In this document: in pieces, positions 8,485 to 14,735 of the stretch
Numbering within the stretch: position 1 is the first letter of the stretch
Layout of the letters: every line of letters begins with the position of its first letter
NCBI GenBank assembly: GCA_964514105.1
Contig: CAZEPJ010000060.1
Coordinates: 1 to 26,952, forward strand
DNA: 26,952 nt
Reading direction: 5' to 3'
Source: CAZEPJ01 sp964514105
GTDB taxonomy: Bacteria > Desulfobacterota > Desulfocorpusculales > Desulfocorpusculum
The notes under the pieces: generated by a model
What the model was told of the DNA's origin: nothing
Seen by the model: only the letters and a program-made list of their open reading frames with translations
The model's database searches: none
Program-made: the position numbers and the translations under genes

Positions 8485-8487
8485 TGC

Positions 8488-9855
8488 CTAAACAAACTTC
8501 CCCGGATTCAGGATGCCGTTGGGATCCAGGGCGCGCTTGATGCTGCGCATGACGCGCATGCCCACGGCATCGACCTGGAGGTCCATGAAGGGGAGCTTCT
8601 CCAGGCCCACCCCGTGCTCCCCCGAGAGGGTCCCCCCGCAGGACACGGTGAACTCAAAGAGGTCCCGGGAGGCCTCGTGGAAACGCTGCATCTCCTCGTC
8701 CGATCCCGTCTCCAAGAAGAAGATGGGGTGCATGTTGCCGTCCCCGGCATGGCCCAGGATGACCACGCGCAAGCCGTACTGCCGGGCCACCTCATGGGTG
8801 CGGGCCACGAGCTCCGGGATGCGGCTGGCCGGCACCGTGGCGTCGTGGGAGATCCGCCGTCGGCCCTGGCGCATGAGGGCCACCGTGCCCATGCGCCTCC
8901 CCTTCCAGAGCTGGTCGCTCTCCTCCTGGGTCCGGGCCACCGCCACGTCCAGGGCGCCGTGCTCCCGGCAGAAGGCCTCCACCGTGCGGGCCTGGCGTGC
9001 CACGGACTCCTCGAAGCCGTCCACCTCGATGATGAGCATGGCCCCGGCCTCGGTGGGCAGGCCCAGGCGCATGAGGCCCTCCACGGCCTGGAGGTAGGCT
9101 TGGTCCATGAACTCCAGCGTGGCGGGGACGATGCCCGCGCTGACGATCCGGGAAACCATCCGGGTGGCTTCCTCCACGGTGCGAAAGCTGGTGAGGATGG
9201 TCCGTTTGGCCTCGGGCTTGGGGATGAGGCGCACGGTCGCCTGGGTGATGACCCCCAGGGTGCCCGCGGATCCGCAGAAGAGGCGGGTGAGGTCATAGCC
9301 CGTGACGTCCTTGACGGCCCGGCTCCCCGTCTTGAGGACCTCGCCTCCGGCCAGGACCACTTCCAGGGCCAGGATGTAGTCCCGCGTCACGCCGTACTTG
9401 AAGCAGTGGGGCCCCCCGGCGTTGGTGGCCACGTTGCCGCCGATGAGGGACATGCTGTACGAGGCCGGGTCGGGCGGGTAGAACATGCCCTGGGCCTCCA
9501 CGGCCTGGTGGAGCTTGAGGGTCACCAATCCGGGCTCCACCACGGCCAGTCGGTCCTCGGTGCTGATCTCCAGGATCCGGTTCATCTGATTCATGGCCAG
9601 GACGATGCCCCCCTTGTTGGGGGTGGTGGTGCCGCAGAGGCTGGTGGCCCCGCCCCGGGGGGTCACGGGGATTCGCTCCTTGTCGGCGATGGCCAGGATG
9701 CGGGATACCTCCTCCCGGGTGCGTGGGAGGAGCACCAGCTCGGGGTTGCCCCGGGCGTAACAGTCGTGGGAGTACGCGTACAGGTCCTCGGGCGTGTGAA
9801 GGCAGCGCCGGGGATCCACCACGTCTCTGAACCTGCGGATGAGGGATTTCTTCAC
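8488..9855 (-). CDS. glcD: FAD-linked glycolate/D-lactate oxidase subunit (GlcD-like)
   Basis: This 455-residue flavoprotein of the vanillyl-alcohol oxidase / GlcD family oxidises a 2-hydroxy acid and hands electrons to GlcF. The FAD-binding region includes LPRTREEVSRIL and PVTPRGGATSLCG near residues 40-75, and GGNVATNAGGPHCFKYG (about 130-147). The C-terminal FAD-oxidase domain has VILGHAGDGNMHP and SGEHGVGLEK. It ends in NPGKFV, a typical GlcD terminus. The GTG at 9855 is chosen because AGAGAGG precedes it by nine bases and homology starts at once. The longer in-frame ATG at 9978 would add a low-complexity stretch. A TATGAT element at 9919-9914 on the minus strand could be its -10 box. glcF follows after the inserted four-helix gene. 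Confidence 0.93.
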   Translation of the reverse strand: MKKSLIRRFRDVVDPRRCLHTPEDLYAYSHDCYARGNPELVLLPRTREEVSRILAIADKERIPVTPRGGATSLCGTTTPNKGGIVLAMNQMNRILEISTEDRLAVVEPGLVTLKLHQAVEAQGMFYPPDPASYSMSLIGGNVATNAGGPHCFKYGVTRDYILALEVVLAGGEVLKTGSRAVKDVTGYDLTRLFCGSAGTLGVITQATVRLIPKPEAKRTILTSFRTVEEATRMVSRIVSAGIVPATLEFMDQAYLQAVEGLMRLGLPTEAGAMLIIEVDGFEESVARQARTVEAFCREHGALDVAVARTQEESDQLWKGRRMGTVALMRQGRRRISHDATVPASRIPELVARTHEVARQYGLRVVILGHAGDGNMHPIFFLETGSDEEMQRFHEASRDLFEFTVSCGGTLSGEHGVGLEKLPFMDLQVDAVGMRVMRSIKRALDPNGILNPGKFV

Positions 9856-10002
9856 GGATGGTTTCCTCTCTGAAGGCTCGATGGAAGGCGTGCCCGCAGC
9901 GCGCGCATTGGATTTATCATACCCGATGGCGGACCTTGAGGAAAGGAGGCGGGGGGGTGACGCCGGGCCGGGGGTCATGGGCGGCGCCAGGGTGCCGGGC
10001 GC

Positions 10003-10974
10003 TCAGAGCCGCCCGGAAAGGAGCAGGGCTGCGGTGACAAGGGCTGCGGCGAGGCGGTAGTACCCGAAGATCCCCAGGCCGTGGCGGCTCAGGTACCCCA
10101 CCATCCATCTGACCGCCAGCACGGCGGAGACGAACGCCGCTGCGAACCCCACGGCCATGGATGTCCAGTCAAAGGCCGCCAGCATGGCCTGGCCGTGCCG
10201 GAGGGCGTCCGAGGCCGTGGCCGCCCCCAGGGTCACGACGCCCAGGAGGAAGCTGAACTCCACGGCGGCGGGGAGGGACAGGCCGGCCGCGAGCCCACCC
10301 AGGATGGTGGCCAGGCTCCGGCTCACCCCGGGCCACATGGCCACGCACTGGATCAGGCCGATGAGCACGGCCCCGGGCCAGGCCATTGCCTCCAGGGCGC
10401 TCCCGGCCCGCGACGGCCGTCTGCGCATTTGCGAGGCCACCCACAGGATCACCGCCCCGCCGGCGAACCACGCCCCCACCACAGGCCACGGCCCGAAAAG
10501 ATGAGACTTGATCCGGCCCTCCAGCAGGAGGCCCACAATGGCGGCGGGGAGAAAGGCCAGGCCGACGCTCACGGTAAGCCTGCGCCCGGCCGGGTCCCGG
10601 CCCAGGACGCCCAGGGCCATGCCCCTGACCCGCCTCGCATACAGGAAGAGCACAGCCATGATGGCCCCGCCCTGGATGCAGATGGCGTACGCGTCAGAGG
10701 CCTCCTTGCGGTTTCGCGCTTCAGGGGACTCGGCGTCGGTGCGCCCTCCGATCCCCATGATTCGCTGGGCCAGGAGCAGATGGCCCGTGGAGCTGACCGG
10801 CAGGTACTCGGTGACGCCTTCCACAACTCCCAAGACCAGTGCTTGGAAGGGGGACATGGCGTCAGCGGCGGTCCCCTGCCTGGGCGAGGCAGCGCCGGCC
10901 CCGGACATGTCGATCCACCCCCAAGAAATCGCCAGGCCAAAGACCAAGACGCACGTCAGACGGCGCCGTCCCAC
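10003..10974 (-). CDS. uppP: Undecaprenyl-diphosphatase (UppP/BacA)
   Basis: This integral membrane enzyme dephosphorylates undecaprenyl diphosphate to recycle the lipid carrier for peptidoglycan and O-antigen synthesis. Signature motifs are EGVTEYLPVSSTGH just after residue 50 and PGVSRSLATILGG in the second half, with about eight hydrophobic segments. Most relatives begin at the internal MSPFQALVLG (ATG 10857, about 284 aa). Here the only good ribosome-binding site is GGAGG eight bases before GTG 10974. That start adds 39 residues with a basic-hydrophobic, signal-like character. The TTG at 10989 is a weaker alternative. The gene lies 204 bases downstream of selD on the same strand, with its own candidate promoter and leader. 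Confidence 0.92.
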   Translation of the reverse strand: MGRRRLTCVLVFGLAISWGWIDMSGAGAASPRQGTAADAMSPFQALVLGVVEGVTEYLPVSSTGHLLLAQRIMGIGGRTDAESPEARNRKEASDAYAICIQGGAIMAVLFLYARRVRGMALGVLGRDPAGRRLTVSVGLAFLPAAIVGLLLEGRIKSHLFGPWPVVGAWFAGGAVILWVASQMRRRPSRAGSALEAMAWPGAVLIGLIQCVAMWPGVSRSLATILGGLAAGLSLPAAVEFSFLLGVVTLGAATASDALRHGQAMLAAFDWTSMAVGFAAAFVSAVLAVRWMVGYLSRHGLGIFGYYRLAAALVTAALLLSGRL

Positions 10975-11004
10975 GAGACAGGCCTCCAAATCGACTCGGG
11001 CTCA

Positions 11005-11040
11005 CCATTCCCGAAAGGGATGGTTCAACCCCACGCCATC
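11005..11040 (-). promoter_or_regulatory. Leader hairpins ahead of uppP with competing pairing
   Basis: On the minus strand, CCATCCC (11023-11017) can pair across a TTTC loop with GGG-A-ATGG (11012-11005), one base bulged. The same CCATC can instead pair with upstream GATGG (11040-11036). An extended -10-like TGGTATATC lies upstream at 11077-11069. The elements sit within 70 bases of the uppP ribosome-binding site. Function is unproven. Confidence 0.3.
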
Positions 11041-11178
11041 GGGTTTTCTCGGTTTTCCGGTCACCCAAGATATACCAGTTCTTCCGTGCAGGCAACGAAG
11101 CCGCTGGCAGCCATCAGACGACGAGTCTTGGGCGAGGTTTCAGGGTATTCGAAGGACCAGAGTTCTCGGGATCAGAGA

Positions 11179-12228
11179 TCAACGAAAGACACGGATGCGG
11201 CCTTCGTCTGAACTGGCCACCTGTCCCACCTCGACGCAAAACGTCCCTCGCGTCTCCATGCCTTTCAGGAGTGCCTGGACGCTTGCCTCGGGCACGGCGA
11301 TGAGGAGACCTCCGGAAGTCTGGGCGTCCGCCATGCAATCGATCAGCAGAGGGTCCGGTGATTCCTCCACCACCACGAAGCGTTCGCAGTATTGACGGTT
11401 GGCAAAGGTTCCCGCCGGGATCATGCCCATGCGGGCCATTTCCAGGGCCGACGGGAGGATAGGGACTCGCCGAGCCCACAGATGGATCTCCACCCGAGAG
11501 GCGCGGGCCATCTCCAAGGCGTGCCCCATCAGGCCGAAGCCCGTGACGTCCGTGCAGGCATGGACCCCAGCCTCTTGCATGGCCTCAGATCCGTTTCGAT
11601 TGAGGGTGGTCATCCACCGAACCGCCTCTTGTTCAGCCTCCGCCGAGAGCATCCGTCCCTTGATGGCCGTAGCGAGAATCCCCGTTCCCAGGGGTTTGGT
11701 GAGGAATAGTCTGTCCCCCGGCCTCGCCCCTGCGTTGGTGACCAGTCGATCCGGGTGCACCACGCCGGTCACGCTCAGGCCATACTTCATCTCGGGATCG
11801 TCTACGCTGTGCCCGCCCACGAGGATGGCCTCGGCCTGATGAATTATCTCCATGCCGCCCAGAAGCAACTCCTGGAGGACCGACATGGGAAGGCGGGTGC
11901 GCGGAAAGCAGACCAGGTTCATGGCGGTTAGGGGACGGCCGCCCATGGCGTACACGTCGCTGAGCGCGTTGGCCGCAGCGACGCGGCCGAAGTCCCTGGG
12001 ATCGTTGACGATGGGGGTGAAGAAATCCACTGTTTGGATCAGGGCCAGATCTTCTCGGATTCGGATGACCCCCGCGTCGTCAGAGCTTTCCCAACCCACA
12101 AGAAGGTCCGGATGGGCTTGAACCGGCAGTGCCTTGAGGATTCCCTCCAGGTCCCCTGGAGGCAGTTTGCTGGCTCAGCCTGCGGCCCTGACGCCCTCCG
12201 AGAGCCGCACCGATTCCTGTTCGGCCAT
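11179..12228 (-). CDS. selD: Selenide, water dikinase (SelD) with in-frame UGA selenocysteine
   Basis: SelD makes selenophosphate from selenide and ATP, the selenium donor for selenocysteine and selenouridine. A stop-to-stop reading begins only at GTG 12099 (306 aa) and lacks the catalytic N-terminus. Reading through the TGA at 12177-12175 restores it. From ATG 12228 (GGAGG six bases upstream) the protein is 349 residues, the normal family length, and reads Gly17-Sec18-Ala-Ser-Lys21 followed by LPPGDLEGIL. Sec18 and Lys21 correspond to E. coli Cys17 and Lys20. The rest is conserved: VDFFTPIVNDP, ANALSDVYAMGG, VGGHSVDDPEMKYG, DVTGFGLMGH and AQTSGGLL. A second ATG at 12231 is adjacent. The gene follows yedF by 34 bases, as an operon. 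Confidence 0.93.
12144..12177 (-). promoter_or_regulatory. Sec UGA and candidate bacterial SECIS hairpin in selD
   Basis: The UGA is at 12177-12175. Twelve bases after it, CCTCCAGG (12162-12155) and CCTGGAGG (12151-12144) form a perfect 8-bp stem around a GGA loop. Bacterial SECIS elements are hairpins lying directly downstream of the UGA within the coding sequence, with an apical loop about 16-37 bases away. The loop here is about 20 bases away. The triloop is smaller than in E. coli fdhF, though a shorter stem would leave a 9-base G-rich loop. Confidence 0.65.
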
Positions 12229-12262
12229 CATCGTCCTCCATCGATTCTCAAACGGGACCGGC

Positions 12263-12622
12263 TCAAAGGCTGATCAGCCTGTTGGCGGCCCACAAGACCT
12301 CCAGGATCGCCAGCACGTTGGAGACGGTGCCCACCGCAAGCGGGTCCGCCACGCCCGAGTGGTTGAGGCAAGTCCCGCACGCCAGCACCCTTGCCCCTGT
12401 CCGCTCCAGGCTCCGGATCTGTTCGAGAACCGGGGATCCCGCCAAGGCCGGCCTGACGCCTGCGTTGAGCAGGACAATGTGGGAGATCTGCGGGGCGAAC
12501 TGGGCCAAGGTGTCGAGGCACGCGGCCATGAGTTTGGCGGCCAACTGCTCACTCCCGCGACCCACGCCTTGGGGCGAGACGTACACCACCGTCCCTTTGT
12601 TCCCCTCGACTTGCCAGACCAC
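12263..12622 (-). CDS. DsrE-like C-terminal fragment of yedF
   Basis: This 119-residue frame opens at GTG 12622 and holds a complete DsrE/YedF C-terminal domain: TVVYVSPQGVGRGSEQLAAKL, then HIVLLNAGVRPALAGSPVLEQI, then VLACGTCLNHSGVADPLAVG and a final helix. The Cys-Gly-Thr-Cys pair near residue 83 is the conserved YedF site. No clear ribosome-binding site precedes GTG 12622, so independent translation is doubtful. It is best seen as the distal part of the shifted yedF gene. Confidence 0.65.
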   Translation of the reverse strand: MVWQVEGNKGTVVYVSPQGVGRGSEQLAAKLMAACLDTLAQFAPQISHIVLLNAGVRPALAGSPVLEQIRSLERTGARVLACGTCLNHSGVADPLAVGTVSNVLAILEVLWAANRLISL

Positions 12623-12869
12623 TTCTTGCCCAATGGTTGCCCGTCCTCCGATCCCCTGGCGATCCGCACATGAAAGGCCCCGCCGCTTCCTCGACGGTCA
12701 CCGCGTGCCCCTGGCCTTCTGCAAAGCGCCGCACTTTGATGCAGGCGCCCTTACTGTCCAGTATCACCCGAAGCCGGGATCCTTGCAGTCGCTCCAGCGC
12801 CTCTCTGGTCTGGATCACGGGCTGCGGACACGCCAGACCCCTGCATTCCAGGACTTGCTCCTCGTCCAT
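12549..12869 (-). CDS. TusA/SirA-like N-terminal fragment of yedF
   Basis: As read, this frame encodes 106 residues. The first 65 or so are a TusA domain with the active-site Cys in ECRGLACPQPVI (Cys13 of the CPxP motif), the residue that carries persulfide sulfur or possibly selenium. A helix REALERLQ and strands LRVILDS and HAVTVEE follow. The remaining residues, after Pro-Phe, are Arg/Gly-rich and match nothing in the family, as expected after a frameshift. The cysteine is intact, so this fragment alone could still act as a sulfur carrier. Confidence 0.55.
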   Translation of the reverse strand: MDEEQVLECRGLACPQPVIQTREALERLQGSRLRVILDSKGACIKVRRFAEGQGHAVTVEEAAGPFMCGSPGDRRTGNHWARSGLASRGEQRDGGVRLAPRRGSRE

Positions 12870-12959
12870 ATTCTTCCTCCCCTGCGGTCCGTGGCCATGG
12901 GTTTCCCCATCCGTCCCTCCCAACGGAGGTCGGTTCGTCCACATGTCGGAAAGGGGGTT

Positions 12960-13030
12960 CTGTGCTTGCATTGATAGTCACGATTCTGTAAATTGATGAT
13001 ATCAATCATAGTAGATTGCTGTCAATCCGC
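12960..13030. promoter_or_regulatory. AT-rich divergent control region with ATTGAT palindrome
   Basis: This island is much richer in A and T than its surroundings and lies between the yedF-selD genes (minus) and the MauE-rhodanese operon (plus). ATTGAT-GAT-ATCAAT at 12992-13006 is a perfect 6-bp inverted repeat, and a further ATTGAT lies 22 bases upstream at 12970. This spacing and symmetry suit a dimeric repressor or activator. No clean -35/-10 pair was found on either strand. Confidence 0.45.
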
Positions 13031-13084
13031 GTCAGGCACCTGGAAGCAGGTCCTGGAATGGGTGAGTGAGAAGCGCAAGAAAGC

Positions 13085-13585
13085 ATGGATGTCTCCGTCC
13101 CGCGATGGTTCCTCCTCTCTGCGTGGCCCTATCACGCCATCCGGCTCGGGCTGGCCGGGCTGTTCCTGTACGCGGGAGCGCTCAAACTCCTGGACACCCG
13201 AGCCTTTGCCCGGATCATATCCGCCTACGAGCTCGCTCCGGATTGGAGCGTGTCCTTCCTGTCCGTTGGGCTTCCCCTGGCGGAGATCCTCGCGGGGCTG
13301 GGGCTGGCCTTGGGAATCCGTGGAAGCCTGAGCCTCGTTACGGGCCTTCTGATCATGTTCGTTCTGGTGCTCGCTTTGGGCGTGATGAACGATCTGGAAA
13401 TCGACTGCGGCTGTTTTTCGGCGCAGGAAGCCCAGGAGCGGGGAGGCCTGAAGGCCGCCTTCTATCGCGACATCGGCTTTGTGGCGGCGGCCGGCTACCT
13501 GTACTGGTGGCGATGGGCTCACCAGAGGAGAAAGGCAGCGCTTCCGGTCGGGAAGAAGAATGACAAGGAGGTAGTGGGTAAATGA
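13085..13585 (+). CDS. MauE/DoxX-family redox-associated membrane protein
   Basis: This 166-residue inner-membrane protein has about four transmembrane helices (roughly 17-34, 56-78, 82-101 and 128-143). The first is followed by the AGALKLLD motif of the DoxX/MauE family. Cys108 and Cys110 in DLEIDCGCFS form the CxC pair found in MauE-type members that work with thiol-redox partners at the membrane. The tail is basic. The gene's stop overlaps the next start (ATGA at 13582), so it is translationally coupled to the secreted rhodanese. Family members assist disulfide chemistry or sulfur transfer; the substrate here is unknown. Confidence 0.82.
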   Translation: MDVSVPRWFLLSAWPYHAIRLGLAGLFLYAGALKLLDTRAFARIISAYELAPDWSVSFLSVGLPLAEILAGLGLALGIRGSLSLVTGLLIMFVLVLALGVMNDLEIDCGCFSAQEAQERGGLKAAFYRDIGFVAAAGYLYWWRWAHQRRKAALPVGKKNDKEVVGK

Positions 13586-14097
13586 GGAAGACGAGAAGAG
13601 ACAGGGTTCTTGCGGCGGGGACGGCTCTGTGCACGCTCATGTTGTTTGCCGGGGTTTCTGAATCCTGGGGAGCCAAGGAACTGGACACGGAGAAGATCGC
13701 AGTGAACTTCCTGCGGGAGGTGGAGCGGGGTGGGTATCAGGTCGTTGGGACCGAGGAGCTGAAGGGGTGGATCGACCAGAAGAAGGACGTGCTCGTCGTG
13801 GACACGATGCCGTTTGAGGACAGCTACAAGAAGCAGCACATCCCCGGTGCGGTCCAATTCGAGTTCCCTATCCCCGAAGTCACCCAGCTGGACGATCAGA
13901 AGCGAGCGGCCTTCGAAAAGCTCCTGGGACCGGACAAGGGGCGCGCCATCGTAATCTATTGCGGATTCACCAAGTGCACCCGCAGCCACAACGGGGCCAT
14001 GTGGGCCCGCAAGCTGGGGTACACCAACGTATTCCGCCATCCCGGGGGAATCAAGGCGTGGGTGGACGCGGGCTACCCGGTCGAGAAGGTCAAGTGA
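13582..14097 (+). CDS. Exported rhodanese-domain protein
   Basis: This 171-residue protein begins with a basic n-region and a hydrophobic stretch (about 9-24), ending in ESWGA, a plausible signal-peptidase site near residue 31, so it is probably periplasmic. A single rhodanese domain follows, with VLVVDTMPFEDSYKKQHIPGA (the strand and the HIPGA turn, about 70-90) and the active-site loop starting at Cys127 (YCGFTKCTRSH). A second cysteine, Cys132, lies inside the loop. Most single-domain rhodaneses have one, so a disulfide or a shuttle between two thiols is possible. It overlaps its neighbours on both sides (ATGA and GTGA). Rhodaneses carry persulfide sulfur; some can carry selenium. Confidence 0.87.
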   Translation: MRKTRRDRVLAAGTALCTLMLFAGVSESWGAKELDTEKIAVNFLREVERGGYQVVGTEELKGWIDQKKDVLVVDTMPFEDSYKKQHIPGAVQFEFPIPEVTQLDDQKRAAFEKLLGPDKGRAIVIYCGFTKCTRSHNGAMWARKLGYTNVFRHPGGIKAWVDAGYPVEKVK

Positions 14098-14687
14098 GAA
14101 TCAGCCTCTTTGCGCGAAGCCCCGAGGGACGCCCGGCGGCTGAGGCCGAGGACGTCCCTCGCCGGGTGGCCCTGCGTGCCGAGGATCTTTTTCGGGCTCG
14201 GGAGGCCCTCTGCGCCGAGGCGGTGTTGTGGGCGCTGAACAGTGGGCTTCGCGGGGGGCTCCCCCCGGAGCACGCGCGCCGGCTGGCGTCGGGCTTTCCC
14301 AAGGGGATGGGTGGGGCTGGGTGCGCGTGCGGGGCCCTCAGCGGCGCGGTCCTGGGACTGGGCCTCTTCCTCGGGCCCACTCGAGCGGATCGTCGGAGCG
14401 CAGCCGGGCTGCGTCGCCTGACCCGCGAGCTTTACCGTCGGTTCATCGGGGAATTCGGGTCTGCCTGCTGCGGCGCTCTGTGCAGGGCTTCGAAAGGCAG
14501 CGGGAGGTCCCATTTCCGGCAGTGCACAGCGATCACGGGGAGAGCAACGCAGATCGCAGCCGACATCATCCTGCGGGTCAAGCCCGAGATCCTGAAACAG
14601 CTCGACGGGGAGTTCCTGGCTCGGCCGGGCGCCCGGATGGATGCCGGCTTGAGAAGGATGATGGCTCAGGTCGTGGGGGAGAGGTGA
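14094..14687 (+). CDS. C_GCAxxG_C_C family redox protein
   Basis: This 197-residue cytoplasmic protein matches the C_GCAxxG_C_C family of putative redox proteins. Cys40 is followed by Gly-Cys77-Ala-Cys79-Gly-Ala-Leu-Ser-Gly, then Cys125-Cys126, Cys130 and Cys144. The GTG at 14094 is chosen because it overlaps the rhodanese stop (GTGA), with AGAAGG four bases upstream. Earlier in-frame starts lie deep inside the rhodanese gene. Family function is not established; the conserved cysteines suggest disulfide exchange or metal binding. Its coupling to MauE-like and rhodanese genes suggests all three act on one thiol or selenol pathway. Confidence 0.8.
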   Translation: MRISLFARSPEGRPAAEAEDVPRRVALRAEDLFRAREALCAEAVLWALNSGLRGGLPPEHARRLASGFPKGMGGAGCACGALSGAVLGLGLFLGPTRADRRSAAGLRRLTRELYRRFIGEFGSACCGALCRASKGSGRSHFRQCTAITGRATQIAADIILRVKPEILKQLDGEFLARPGARMDAGLRRMMAQVVGER

Positions 14688-14735
14688 TGCCCCAGGGGAT
14701 TGACGGACGCACCTGCCGAGTGACGAGGGCGCGCC

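Larger units (their letters stand above)
12263..12869 (-). pseudogene. yedF: yedF, selenium-associated TusA-DsrE fusion protein, disrupted by two frameshifts
   Basis: YedF proteins join an N-terminal TusA/SirA sulfur-carrier domain to a C-terminal DsrE-like domain, and occur in genomes that have SelD. All parts are present here but in three frames. The TusA domain runs from ATG 12869 (GGGGAGG upstream) to Pro at about 12675. The linker FHVRIARGSEDGQPLGKK is one frame off. The DsrE domain resumes near 12622 in the third frame. One missing base in each of AAAGGCCCC (12673-12681) and CTTCTT (12622-12627, plus-strand letters) would give a continuous protein of about 200 residues. Either the gene is decaying, the assembly has two indels, or two separate proteins are made. 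It lies 34 bases upstream of selD. Confidence 0.75.

Noticed and set aside
11179..12099. SelD starting at GTG 12099
   Set aside because: It would lack the catalytic Sec/Cys and Lys; the upstream sequence continues the family through the UGA.
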